Assembly (NCBI RefSeq): GCF_001556105.1
Contig: NZ_LSIF01000026.1
Location: forward strand, 22,405 to 86,404
Direction: 5' to 3'
Source: Pseudoxanthomonas mexicana
Lineage (GTDB): Bacteria > Pseudomonadota > Gammaproteobacteria > Xanthomonadales > Xanthomonadaceae
Length of the DNA stretch: 64,000 nucleotides
The translations under genes were made by a program, and so were the position numbers. Below the pieces are notes generated by a model that worked only from the letters and a program-made list of their open reading frames with translations, was not told where the DNA came from and did not search any database. Shown here one piece after another: positions 20,219-28,572 of this stretch (the stretch's first letter is position 1; every line of letters begins with the position of its first letter).

Positions 20219-20231
20219 CGGGCTTTCCTAA

Positions 20232-20237
20232 TAAAAT
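20232..20237 (+). promoter_or_regulatory. Candidate -10 element for the kdsD operon
   Basis: TAAAAT, 35 bases before the kdsD ATG, in the short ibaG/kdsD gap. A -35 box would fall within ibaG and is not clear. Confidence 0.35.
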
Positions 20238-20271
20238 ACCCGGCCATTCTACCCGCCGGCGCCCCGTTCGC

Positions 20272-21276
20272 ATGCCCCAGTCTTCCCCCCTGACGCCCTC
20301 CGTGTCGCCCGCCAGCCTGGCGGCCAGCGGCCGTCGGGTCATCGAGATCGAGGCACGGGCGCTGGATGCACTGGCGGCCCGCATCGACGATGCCTTCGCT
20401 GCCGCGTGCCAGACCATATTGACGGGCAATGGCCGTGTCGTCTGCACCGGCATGGGCAAGTCCGGGCATGTGGCGCGCAAGATCGCGGCGACGCTGGCGT
20501 CCACCGGCACGCCGGCGTTCTACGTGCATCCTGGCGAAGCCGGCCACGGCGATCTCGGCATGATCACCGACGCCGATGTGGTGCTGGCGTTGTCCTACTC
20601 AGGCGAATCGGATGAGGTGCTGATGCTGTTGCCGGTGCTCAAGCGCCAGGGCAACACCGTCATCGGCATGACCGGCCGACCGCACTCCACGCTGGCCCGC
20701 GAAAGCGACATCCACCTCGACGTCAGCGTGCCCGCGGAAGCCTGTCCGCTGGACCTGGCGCCGACCAGCAGCACCACCGCCTCGCTGGCGATGGGCGATG
20801 CACTGGCCGTGGCGCTGCTGGATGCGCGCGGCTTCACCGCCGACGACTTCGCCCGTTCGCATCCCGCCGGCAGCCTCGGCCGCCGCCTGCTGCTGCACAT
20901 CACCGACGTGATGCATGCGGGCGACGAGGTGCCGCGCGTGGACGTGGGCGCGACGCTGAGCGAAGCGCTGGTGGAGATGAGCCGCAAGCGCCTGGGCATG
21001 ACCGCCGTGGTGGCGCCCGATGGTCGCCTGGCCGGCCTGTTCACCGACGGCGACCTGCGCCGCACACTGGACAATCCCGCGCTGGACGTCCGCACCGCCC
21101 GCATTGCCGAGGTGATGACGCACGCGCCCAAGACCATCGGTGCCGACCAGTTGGCGGTGGAAGCGGCGCGCCTGATGGAAACGCACAAGATCAGCGGCCT
21201 GATCGTGGTGGACGCCGAGCGGCGCCCGGTCGGCGCGCTCAACATTCACGACCTGTTGCGTGCCCGCGTGGTGTAA
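20272..21276 (+). CDS. kdsD: Arabinose-5-phosphate isomerase KdsD
   Basis: A 334-residue KpsF/GutQ-type isomerase converting ribulose-5-phosphate to arabinose-5-phosphate for Kdo and LPS core synthesis. An SIS domain (CTGMGKSGHVARKIA, ALSYSGESDEV) is followed by two CBS domains (ITDVMH, LAGLFTDGDLRR; AEVMTHAPKTI, ISGLIVVDAERRPVGALNIHD split over the second). It is first in the LPS/rpoN operon. Confidence 0.94.
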   Translation: MPQSSPLTPSVSPASLAASGRRVIEIEARALDALAARIDDAFAAACQTILTGNGRVVCTGMGKSGHVARKIAATLASTGTPAFYVHPGEAGHGDLGMITDADVVLALSYSGESDEVLMLLPVLKRQGNTVIGMTGRPHSTLARESDIHLDVSVPAEACPLDLAPTSSTTASLAMGDALAVALLDARGFTADDFARSHPAGSLGRRLLLHITDVMHAGDEVPRVDVGATLSEALVEMSRKRLGMTAVVAPDGRLAGLFTDGDLRRTLDNPALDVRTARIAEVMTHAPKTIGADQLAVEAARLMETHKISGLIVVDAERRPVGALNIHDLLRARVV

Positions 21277-21327
21277 CCCCCGGAACCGTTCCTCATCCCC
21301 TCCCCTTTCGCTCCCCCCTTTTTGCCC

Positions 21328-21873
21328 ATGCCCCTGCGCCATCTCCATGACCTGACCGAAGACGTGCTGGCCCGTGCCGCGCGCATCCGTCTGGCGTGCT
21401 TCGACGTGGACGGCACGCTGACCGATGGACGGCTGTTCCTCGACGGCGAGGGCCGCGAACAGAAAGCGTTCCATGTGCAGGACGGGCAGGGCCTGGTGCT
21501 GCTGAAGCGCGCCGGCATCGAGGTCGCCTTCATCACCGCGCGCAGCGGCACGGTCGCCGTGGCGCGGGGGCGGGAACTGGGCGTGCAGGTCTTCACCGGC
21601 GTCAAGGACAAGCTGGCCAAGGTGCGCGAGCTGGCCGCGGGACTCGGCATCGGACTGGAGCAGGTCGCCTTCATGGGTGACGACCTGCCGGACGTGCCGC
21701 CCTTTCGCGCGGTGGGCCTGGCGATCGCGCCGGCCGACGCACACCCATGGACCGCACAGCACGCCCACTGGCGCACGCGCCGCGCCGGCGGCCAGGGCGC
21801 AGCGCGCGAAGCGTGCGACCTGCTGCTTGGCACGCAGGGTCACGCGCCCACGCTCGAAGGAGGAACAGCATGA
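21328..21873 (+). CDS. kdsC: 3-deoxy-D-manno-octulosonate 8-phosphate phosphatase KdsC
   Basis: A 181-residue HAD-family phosphatase that releases Kdo. Motif I is CFDVDGTLTDG, motif II ITARSG, and motif IV FMGDDLPDVP. ATG 21328 is used; a TTG two codons earlier adds nothing. The stop overlaps the lptC start (ATGA). Confidence 0.94.
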   Translation: MPLRHLHDLTEDVLARAARIRLACFDVDGTLTDGRLFLDGEGREQKAFHVQDGQGLVLLKRAGIEVAFITARSGTVAVARGRELGVQVFTGVKDKLAKVRELAAGLGIGLEQVAFMGDDLPDVPPFRAVGLAIAPADAHPWTAQHAHWRTRRAGGQGAAREACDLLLGTQGHAPTLEGGTA

Positions 21874-22433
21874 GCTGGCGCACCACGCTCGGGCTGATCC
21901 TGCTGCTGGCCGCGGTTGTCAGCGGCTGGTCGGCATGGAAGAACCGCGACGTTCCCCCGCCCAACCGGATCGTCACCGACCGCTCGGACTACGTGATGCG
22001 CGACTTCGAGATGATCGCGCTGAACGGCGAGGGGCAGGAAGCCGTGGCGGTGCGCGCCCCCGAGATGGTGCGCAACCCGCAGGACCAGACCTATACCATC
22101 ACCACGCCGCTGTTCCTGTTGCCGGAGGAGGAAGGGCGCTCGTGGGAGCTGCGTGCGAAGACCGGCTGGCTCAGCGCGAAGGGCGAGGAACTGCGCCTGA
22201 AGGGCGATGTGCATGGCACGTCGCCGGCCGGTAGCGCCCGCCAGGCAGATTTCCGCTCCGACACGCTCAACGTGTTCCCCGACCGCGATCTTGCCCAGTC
22301 CGACGACGAGGTGACGGTAACGCAGCCCGGCTCTAGACTGAGCGGGCGCGGTTTTGAGACCAATCTCAAGACCAACGAATACACATTCAAATCCCAGGTG
22401 AGATCCATCTATGAACCGCGTTCTGCTCGCTAG
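21870..22433 (+). CDS. lptC: LPS export ABC transporter periplasmic protein LptC
   Basis: A 187-residue bitopic protein of the Lpt bridge. One N-terminal membrane anchor (SWRTTLGLILLLAAVVSGW) precedes a beta-jellyroll domain. AAGGAGGA at 21857-21864 supports ATG 21870. It accepts LPS from LptB2FG and passes it to LptA. It overlaps kdsC at its start and lptA by 23 bases at its end. Confidence 0.9.
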   Translation: MSWRTTLGLILLLAAVVSGWSAWKNRDVPPPNRIVTDRSDYVMRDFEMIALNGEGQEAVAVRAPEMVRNPQDQTYTITTPLFLLPEEEGRSWELRAKTGWLSAKGEELRLKGDVHGTSPAGSARQADFRSDTLNVFPDRDLAQSDDEVTVTQPGSRLSGRGFETNLKTNEYTFKSQVRSIYEPRSAR

Positions 22434-22920
22434 CGCCGCGCTGCTGCTCCTGCTGCCCGCCGCCGGCACCGTGGCCAAGTCCACCGACCGCAACCAGGCC
22501 ATGACCATCGATTCCGGCAGCCAGACCGGCAACATGGAAGGCAGTGGCAAGACCCTGCTGGGCGGCGGCGTCGTGGTTACCCAGGGCTCGCTGGAAATCA
22601 AGTCGAGCGCCGCCGAGATCTACATGGCCGATGGCGAGGTCTCGCGGTCGGTCTTCACCGGCAAGCAGGTGAAGATGAAGCAGCAGATGGACGACGGCAC
22701 GTGGATGGATGCGCAGGCCGACCGCGTCGAGTACGACATGAAGACCGAGACCATCACCTTCATCGGCAACTACACGGTGAAGTCCGACCGCGGCTCGAAC
22801 AGCGGCCAGCGCATGGTCTACAACACCAAGAGCGGCAACATGCAGAGCGGCGGCGACGGTACCCGCGTGCGCACGGTGATCCAGCCCAAGACCGCAGCGC
22901 CCGCGCAGGGCAAGAACTGA
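22411..22920 (+). CDS. lptA: LPS transport periplasmic protein LptA
   Basis: A 169-residue periplasmic bridge protein with a signal peptide ([18 protein letters not shown]). OstA-like repeats follow ([37 protein letters not shown]). It begins inside the 3' end of lptC, and its stop shares one base with the lptB start (TGATG). Confidence 0.9.
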   Translation: MNRVLLASAALLLLLPAAGTVAKSTDRNQAMTIDSGSQTGNMEGSGKTLLGGGVVVTQGSLEIKSSAAEIYMADGEVSRSVFTGKQVKMKQQMDDGTWMDAQADRVEYDMKTETITFIGNYTVKSDRGSNSGQRMVYNTKSGNMQSGGDGTRVRTVIQPKTAAPAQGKN

Positions 22921-23639
22921 TGCTGACCGCGAAGGGACTGCGCAAGCGCTACAAGCAGCGCGAGGTCGTCGCCGACTTCGGCCTGACCCTGCAGCCTGGC
23001 GAAGTGGTCGGCCTGCTGGGCCCCAACGGTGCCGGCAAGACCACCTGCTTCTACATGATCGTCGGCCTGGTGGCCGCCGATGCCGGCAGCATCGAACTGG
23101 ATGGCCAGGACATCACCGCCCAGCCGATGTACCAACGTGCCAAGCTCGGCGTGGGCTACCTGCCGCAGGAACCCTCGGTGTTCCGCAAGCTGAGCGTCGC
23201 CGACAACATCCGCCTGGTACTGGAGCTGCGCGACGACCTGGACAGCGCAGGCACCGAGCGCGAACTGGCCTCGCTGCTGGACGAACTGCAGGTGACCCAC
23301 GTCGCCGACCAGTTGGGCGCCAGCCTGTCCGGCGGCGAGCGTCGGCGCGTGGAGATTGCGCGCGCGCTCGCCGCCCGCCCGCGCCTGATGCTGCTGGACG
23401 AACCCTTCGCCGGCGTCGATCCCATCTCCGTCGGCGAGATCCAGCGCATCGTGAAGCACCTCAAGGATCGCGGCATCGGCGTGCTGATCACCGATCACAA
23501 CGTGCGCGAAACCTTGGGAATCTGCGACCGGGCGTATATCCTCAATGCCGGTAGCGTTCTGGCGCAAGGGGCCCCGGACGCGTTGCTGGCCAATCCGGAC
23601 GTACGCCGGGTCTATCTGGGCGAGACCTTCCGCCTGTGA
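22920..23639 (+). CDS. lptB: LPS export ABC transporter ATP-binding protein LptB
   Basis: A 239-residue ATPase of the LptB2FG extractor. Walker [10 protein letters not shown], the Q-loop [11 protein letters not shown], the signature [15 protein letters not shown], Walker [14 protein letters not shown], and the switch His in [11 protein letters not shown] are all present. rpoN follows 46 bases downstream, the classic arrangement. Confidence 0.96.
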   Translation: MLTAKGLRKRYKQREVVADFGLTLQPGEVVGLLGPNGAGKTTCFYMIVGLVAADAGSIELDGQDITAQPMYQRAKLGVGYLPQEPSVFRKLSVADNIRLVLELRDDLDSAGTERELASLLDELQVTHVADQLGASLSGGERRRVEIARALAARPRLMLLDEPFAGVDPISVGEIQRIVKHLKDRGIGVLITDHNVRETLGICDRAYILNAGSVLAQGAPDALLANPDVRRVYLGETFRL

Positions 23640-23685
23640 TCCCCGTCGGCGGCCCAGGCCGCCACACGGGTTTCCAAGGTCGGGA

Positions 23686-25122
23686 ATGAAGCCACGCCTG
23701 CAGACATCGCTGGGACAGCAGCTGGTCATGACGCCGCAGTTGCGTCAGGCCATCCGGCTGCTGCAGATGTCCACCGCCGAGCTCGAGATCGAGCTGACCG
23801 AGGCGGTGGAAACCAACCCCCTGCTCGACTGGAGCGAGCCCGAGGAAGAGCCGGCCCAGGTCCGTGGCAGCGATGACGACCAGCCACCCGCCGAACCGGT
23901 GCAGCAGGTCGAACACGAAGCCGCGGACGACCGCGACGACTGGTCGCCGGACGAGGGGCCGTGGACATCGTCGGGCAGCGGTGGCTCATTCGATGAAGAT
24001 GAGGGCGGCAGCCCTGCCGAGCGTGTGGCCGAAGCGGACACCCTGCATGGCCACCTGCTGTGGCAACTCCACCTGTCCCACTTGTCGCAACGCGACCGTC
24101 GCATCGGCGCCACCCTGATCGACGCGCTCGAGGACGACGGCTACCTGCGCGAACCGCTCGCGGCCATCGCCCAGGCCCTGCGACCGGATGTCGAGGCGGA
24201 GGAAGACGACATCCTCGTCGTCCTCAGGCAAGTACAGCGCTTCGACCCGGTCGGTGTAGCCGCTCGCAGCCTCGGCGAATGCCTGCACCTGCAACTCGCG
24301 GTGCTGAGCGACGACACGCCCGGCAAGGCGCTGGCGCTGCGGATCGCCGATACCGCGTTGGAGCGCCTCCCGCGCAGTGGCGTGGCAGGACTCGCACAGG
24401 AAATGAAACGCCCGCTGGCCGACATGGAGGAAGCCGTGCAACTGCTGCGCACGCTCGATCCCAAGCCCGGCGCGCAGGTAGGCGATCTTTCCCACGATAC
24501 CTATGTGGTGCCGGACTGCGTGGTCTGGCGCCAACGCGGGGTATGGCGCGCCGCGCTGTCCGGCAACACCCTGCCGCGCATCAGCATCCATCGCGGCTAC
24601 GAACAGATGATCCGCCAGTGCGGCGACAGCGATGCTGGCTATCTCAAGGCGCAATTGCAGGAAGCGCGCTGGCTGCTCAAGAGTGTCGAAGCGCGCGGCG
24701 ATACGTTGCTGAAGGTCATGCGCTGCCTGCTGCATCAGCAGGCCGGCTTCCTGGAATTCGGCGAACAGGCGCTGCGCCCGCTGACATTGCGCGACGTGGC
24801 GGATGAAGTCGGCCTGCACGAGTCCACGGTGTCGCGCGCCATCGCCCGCAAGTACGTGCGCACGCCGCGCGGCACGCTGCCGATGCGCGCTTTCTTCGCC
24901 TCCGGCATCGACACCGAGGGCGGCGGCGAGGCATCCAGCACGGCGATCCAGGCGATGATCCGACGGCTGGTCGAGGGCGAAAACCCGCGCAAGCCGCTGT
25001 CGGACGCGAAGCTGGCCGACCTGCTCAAGGCCTCCGGCATCCCCGTGGCGCGACGCACCGTGGCGAAGTACCGCGAGGCCCTCAACATCCTGTCTTCGCA
25101 CGAACGCGTGCGCATCGGCTGA
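23686..25122 (+). CDS. rpoN: RNA polymerase sigma-54 factor
   Basis: A 478-residue sigma-54. Region I starts KPRLQTSLGQQLVMTPQL, followed by LRQAIRLLQMSTAEL and an acidic linker. The core-binding and helix-turn-helix regions (LRDVADEVGLHESTVSRA) are present, and the RpoN box ARRTVAKYRE sits near the C-terminus. It would serve nitrogen, pilus and flagellar promoters elsewhere in the genome. Confidence 0.96.
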   Translation: MKPRLQTSLGQQLVMTPQLRQAIRLLQMSTAELEIELTEAVETNPLLDWSEPEEEPAQVRGSDDDQPPAEPVQQVEHEAADDRDDWSPDEGPWTSSGSGGSFDEDEGGSPAERVAEADTLHGHLLWQLHLSHLSQRDRRIGATLIDALEDDGYLREPLAAIAQALRPDVEAEEDDILVVLRQVQRFDPVGVAARSLGECLHLQLAVLSDDTPGKALALRIADTALERLPRSGVAGLAQEMKRPLADMEEAVQLLRTLDPKPGAQVGDLSHDTYVVPDCVVWRQRGVWRAALSGNTLPRISIHRGYEQMIRQCGDSDAGYLKAQLQEARWLLKSVEARGDTLLKVMRCLLHQQAGFLEFGEQALRPLTLRDVADEVGLHESTVSRAIARKYVRTPRGTLPMRAFFASGIDTEGGGEASSTAIQAMIRRLVEGENPRKPLSDAKLADLLKASGIPVARRTVAKYREALNILSSHERVRIG

Positions 25123-25197
25123 ATCGTCCGCGCGTCGCAGCTGTTTCGTGACTCCGTTCCGCGCCCGCGAAACGCTTTTCTAACACCCCCCTCCATC

Positions 25198-25213
25198 ACG
25201 CAAAGATTTGCGT
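25198..25213. promoter_or_regulatory. 16-base palindrome upstream of hpf
   Basis: ACGCAAA-GA-TTTGCGT is perfectly palindromic and lies in the 256-base gap between rpoN and hpf. It could be an operator or a stem in the hpf leader. No known consensus is assigned. Confidence 0.3.
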
Positions 25214-25378
25214 CATAACGGTTGATAGTTGTCGCGGACGGGTCCATCTTGTCTTCGAAGGCATCGCCTTCCGTTGCCACCGACACAGGAGATCACCGGA
25301 ACCCAAACCCCTGCCGCGTTGTCACATGACACGCTCTCCGCGCCACGCGCGCGGTTCTACCGACCAGAAGGAGGCACT

Positions 25379-25699
25379 ATGCGTATCGAGACTTACGGCC
25401 ATGAAATCGAAGTCACTCCCGCCTTGCGCGAATACGTGGAAACCAAACTGAAGCGGTTGGAGCGCCACTTCGAGCAACCCTGCGAAGTCCGTACGCAACT
25501 GGGAACCCGAAAACCCGATTATCTCGCCGAGGCCACGGTCAACGTGTCCGGGCGCACCCTGCATGCCGACGCCGGCGCGCAGACGATGTATGCGGCCATC
25601 GACATCCTGGCCGACAAGCTCGACCGCCTGCTGGTCAAGCACAAGGAAAAGCGCACCGATGTCCAGCGCCACAGCACGCGCGGCGAACTGATCGGCTGA
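25379..25699 (+). CDS. hpf: Ribosome hibernation-promoting factor, short form
   Basis: A 106-residue HPF/YfiA protein that binds the 30S decoding region in resting cells. It starts MRIETYGHEIEVTPALREYV and has LERHFEQPCEVRTQL and HADAGAQTMYAAIDILADKLD split across the second half. AAGGAGG at 25368-25374 is a near-perfect ribosome binding site and fixes the start. The long leader suggests its own promoter. Confidence 0.93.
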   Translation: MRIETYGHEIEVTPALREYVETKLKRLERHFEQPCEVRTQLGTRKPDYLAEATVNVSGRTLHADAGAQTMYAAIDILADKLDRLLVKHKEKRTDVQRHSTRGELIG

Positions 25700-25712
25700 C
25701 GCATCGCCTCAC

Positions 25713-25742
25713 GGGCCGCTTCGCAAGACGAAGCGGCCCCTT
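25713..25742 (+). terminator. Stem-loop terminator after hpf
   Basis: An 11-base perfect stem (GGGCCGCTTCG at 25713-25723, complement at 25729-25739) with loop CAAGA lies 13 bases after the hpf stop. The following T-run is weak (CTTGCATT), so termination may be partial. Confidence 0.65.
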
Positions 25743-25926
25743 GCATTACACATGACGATGTATCGGCCTGTTGCATCCGCGCCGGACTCTCGCTCGTGGT
25801 CGCGCGCATCCTGCAGGGACATTACACTGGCCCTCGCGGCGTCCCCGGCGAACGCCGCCGACCCCGTGTCGTCGATTCGCGCATCCTCGTCCGGAGAAGC
25901 ACTCCCTCCCCGCCGGTCGCCTTCGC
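25743..25926. other. Intergenic region between hpf terminator and hprK
   Basis: About 180 bases with no convincing gene. In E. coli ptsN occupies the place after hpf; neither strand here translates into an EIIA-Ntr-like protein. TTGCAG followed by TACACT near 25814-25828 resembles a promoter with short spacing, but this is weak. Confidence 0.4.
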
Positions 25927-26880
25927 ATGATGAATACCAGCATCACCGCCCGTGAACTGTTCGACCAGCAGAAGGACAAGCTGGCCCTGCGCTGGCTGGC
26001 CGGACAGAAGGGTGAGAAGCGCGTGCTGGACTCCGGCGACACCGTGTCCCGGCGCCCGTCGCTGGCCGGTTATCTCAACGCGGTCTACCCCAACAAGGTG
26101 CAGATCCTCGGCACCGAAGAGCTGACCTGGCTGGATTCGCTCGACTCGCGGCAGCGCTGGGAAACCATCGAGAAGATCGTGCAGGCCAAGCCGCTGGCGC
26201 TGGTGATCAGCAAGAGCCAATCCTGTCCGGAAGACCTGCGCGAAGCCGCCAACGAAAACGACACGCCCCTGTGGGGATCGCCCAAGCGCGGCCACGAGCT
26301 GCTCAATCATCTTTCCTATCATCTGGCACGCACGCTGGCGCCGCGGGTCACGCTGCACGGCGTGTTCATGGAAATCTATTCCATCGGCGTGCTCATCACC
26401 GGCGAGGCCGGATCCGGCAAGAGCGAACTGGCGCTCGAACTGCTGAGCCGAGGCCATCGGCTGGTCGCTGACGACGCACCGGAGTTCACCCAGATCGCGC
26501 CGGACGTGCTGGACGGCACCTGCCCCGAACTGCTGCAGGACCTGCTGGAGGTGCGCGGGCTGGGCGTGTTGAACGTGCGCGAGATGTTCGGCGACACCGC
26601 CGTGAAGAAGAACAAGTACCTGCGCCTGATCGTCCACCTGACCCGGCCGATGACCGAACCCAATCCGCACGGCTACGAGCGGCTGACCGGCGACTCCGGC
26701 ACGCGCCACGTGCTGGACCTGGACGTGCCGCTGATCACCCTGCCCGTCATGCCCGGCCGCAACCTGGCCGTGCTGACCGAAGCCGCCACGCGCCTGCATA
26801 TCCTGCGCACCAAGGGCATCGACCCGGCGGCGATGTTCATCGCCCGGCACAGCAACCTGCTCGAGCGCAGCACGCCATGA
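25927..26880 (+). CDS. hprK: HPr kinase/phosphorylase
   Basis: A 317-residue bifunctional enzyme that phosphorylates or dephosphorylates Ser46 of HPr. Visible are the P-loop [16 protein letters not shown], the LVADDAPEF acid and the family signature [19 protein letters not shown] 25927 and 25930 are both possible. The stop overlaps rapZ (ATGA). In proteobacteria with this gene it usually regulates rather than drives sugar uptake. Confidence 0.94.
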   Translation: MMNTSITARELFDQQKDKLALRWLAGQKGEKRVLDSGDTVSRRPSLAGYLNAVYPNKVQILGTEELTWLDSLDSRQRWETIEKIVQAKPLALVISKSQSCPEDLREAANENDTPLWGSPKRGHELLNHLSYHLARTLAPRVTLHGVFMEIYSIGVLITGEAGSGKSELALELLSRGHRLVADDAPEFTQIAPDVLDGTCPELLQDLLEVRGLGVLNVREMFGDTAVKKNKYLRLIVHLTRPMTEPNPHGYERLTGDSGTRHVLDLDVPLITLPVMPGRNLAVLTEAATRLHILRTKGIDPAAMFIARHSNLLERSTP

Positions 26881-27797
26881 CCCAGGCCGGCCACGATCCC
26901 GCCGAGCTGCACGATGACGGCGCCGTCACGCCGGCGCCACCCACGGTCGTGATCGTCAGCGGACTGTCCGGCTCGGGCAAGTCGGTGGCGCTGAAGACCT
27001 TCGAGGACCTGGACTACTACTGCGTCGACAACCTGCCGGTGGACCTGCTGCCGTCGTTCGTGCGCAGCCTGATGCGCGAGGACGAACTGCCGCCGAAGAT
27101 CGCCGTCGGCATCGACGTGCGCAGCCGCCACAGCGACCTCTCGAAGCTCGCCCAATGGCGTGCCGCGCTCGCGCAGCTGGGACTGGAAGGTCGCCTGGTC
27201 TTCTTCGATGCCGGCGACGAGGTCCTGCTGCGGCGCTATTCCGATACCCGCCGTCGCCACCCGCTGGGCCATGGCGGCCTGTCCCTGCAGGAAGCGATCC
27301 GCCAGGAACGCGCCATCGTCCAGCCGCTGCGTGGCGAAGCGGACGTCATCATCGATACCAGCCAGCTCAACGTGCATCAGCTGCGTCGCCGGATCATCGC
27401 CGAGTTCGCGCTCAACAAGGGCACACAACTGTCGCTGCTGTTCGAATCCTTCGCCTACAAGCGTGGCGTGCCGGCGGATGCGGACTTCGTGTTCGACGCA
27501 CGCGTGCTGCCCAACCCGCACTGGAATCCGGAGCTGCGCCCCTATGCCGGCCGCGACCCGAAGGTGCGTGCGTTCCTGGATGCACAGCCGGAGGTGGCCG
27601 AGTACGTGGGCCAGGTCAGCGGTTTCCTCGACACCTGGTTGCCCCGCCTGCGCGGCGAGACCCGCAGCTACGTCACCATCGCCTTCGGCTGCACCGGCGG
27701 CAAGCACCGCTCAGTCTATCTGGCGGAAACCATGGCCAGGCACGCACGCGAACAGGGCTGGGAAGAAGTCGCCACCTTCCACCGCGAACTGGAGTGA
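26877..27797 (+). CDS. rapZ: RNase adapter protein RapZ
   Basis: A 306-residue protein with an N-terminal kinase-like domain (Walker [18 protein letters not shown], then YYCVDNLP). The C-terminal RNA/GlcN6P-sensing domain shows [15 protein letters not shown]. RapZ controls glucosamine-6-phosphate synthase through small RNAs in enterobacteria. It starts inside the hprK stop. Confidence 0.94.
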   Translation: MTQAGHDPAELHDDGAVTPAPPTVVIVSGLSGSGKSVALKTFEDLDYYCVDNLPVDLLPSFVRSLMREDELPPKIAVGIDVRSRHSDLSKLAQWRAALAQLGLEGRLVFFDAGDEVLLRRYSDTRRRHPLGHGGLSLQEAIRQERAIVQPLRGEADVIIDTSQLNVHQLRRRIIAEFALNKGTQLSLLFESFAYKRGVPADADFVFDARVLPNPHWNPELRPYAGRDPKVRAFLDAQPEVAEYVGQVSGFLDTWLPRLRGETRSYVTIAFGCTGGKHRSVYLAETMARHAREQGWEEVATFHRELE

Positions 27798-27826
27798 CCT
27801 TCGCCGCTCCTCCGGCGAGACGAAGG
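27796..27826 (+). promoter_or_regulatory. Stem-loop after rapZ
   Basis: ACCTTCG (27796-27802) pairs with CGAAGGT (27820-27826), with further pairing inside (CCGC/GGCG). It starts at the rapZ stop. There is no T-run, so it may be an mRNA-processing or attenuation hairpin between rapZ and the EIIA gene. Confidence 0.35.
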
Positions 27827-27917
27827 TGAGCTGACCAGCGACCGCCTCCGCGCCGCACCCGCTCCGTTCCATTCGCGCCGCTTCCAGCCTGTCATGCCCG
27901 TCTGTTAACGTTCCGGC

Positions 27918-28310
27918 ATGGCCTGTGGCATTCTTCTTGTGACTCATCCTGGCGTGGGCGTGGCGATCCTGACGGTCGCTACCGCGCTACTGCGGCAACT
28001 GCCCTTGAAAGCGGAAGCCTTCGAGGTGCCGTTCGATGCCGACTTGGACGTCCTGCTGCCGCAGGCGTCGGCGGCGCTGCGGCGCGTGGACGGCGGCGAC
28101 GGGGTGCTGGTGCTGACGGATCTCTACGGCGCCAGCCCCAGCAACCTGGCCGGGAAGCTGGCCCGCCTGGGCACGCCGGTGCGGCGCGTCTCGGCGCTCA
28201 GCCTGCCGATGCTGCTGAGGGTGATGAATTATCCGGAACAGGGACTGGACGACCTGCCTGCCACGGCCGCGGCAGGCGCACGCAATGGAGTCATTCACGA
28301 CGATGCTTGA
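27918..28310 (+). CDS. PTS mannose-type EIIA protein
   Basis: A 130-residue EIIA of the mannose/fructose superfamily. ACGILLVTHPGVGVAIL places the phosphorylatable His at residue 10, and VLTDLYGASPSNLAGKL is the second conserved block. There is no EIIB, EIIC or EIID nearby, so it is likely a regulatory phosphate sink or sensor. Its end overlaps the start of ptsH. Confidence 0.9.
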   Translation: MACGILLVTHPGVGVAILTVATALLRQLPLKAEAFEVPFDADLDVLLPQASAALRRVDGGDGVLVLTDLYGASPSNLAGKLARLGTPVRRVSALSLPMLLRVMNYPEQGLDDLPATAAAGARNGVIHDDA

Positions 28311-28572
28311 ACGCGAACTCATCATTTCCAACCGCCTCGGGCTGCACGCACGCGCCACCGCCAAGCTGGTGCAGACGCTGTCCGGCTTCCGCTGCAACGC
28401 CACGCTGGCGGCCAAGGGCCGTGAAGTGAACGCCAAGAGCATCATGGGCGTCATGCTGCTCGCCGCCGGCCAGGGCACCCCCGTCACCGTCCGTATCGAG
28501 GGCGAGGACGAAACCACCGCGATGCAGGAAGTCGTGTCGCTGTTCGAGCGACGATTCGACGAGGAATCCTGA
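28303..28572 (+). CDS. ptsH: Phosphocarrier protein HPr
   Basis: An 89-residue HPr. The His15 site is in NRLGLHARATAKLV, and the regulatory Ser46 is in NAKSIMGVMLLA, consistent with the HprK encoded upstream. The ATG at 28303 overlaps the EIIA stop, and the stop overlaps the ptsI start (TGATG). Confidence 0.95.
   Translation: MLERELIISNRLGLHARATAKLVQTLSGFRCNATLAAKGREVNAKSIMGVMLLAAGQGTPVTVRIEGEDETTAMQEVVSLFERRFDEES

Noticed and set aside
25743..25926. Missed ptsN or small RNA gene
   Set aside because: No frame resembles EIIA-Ntr, and I cannot identify an RNA gene boundary beyond the hpf terminator.
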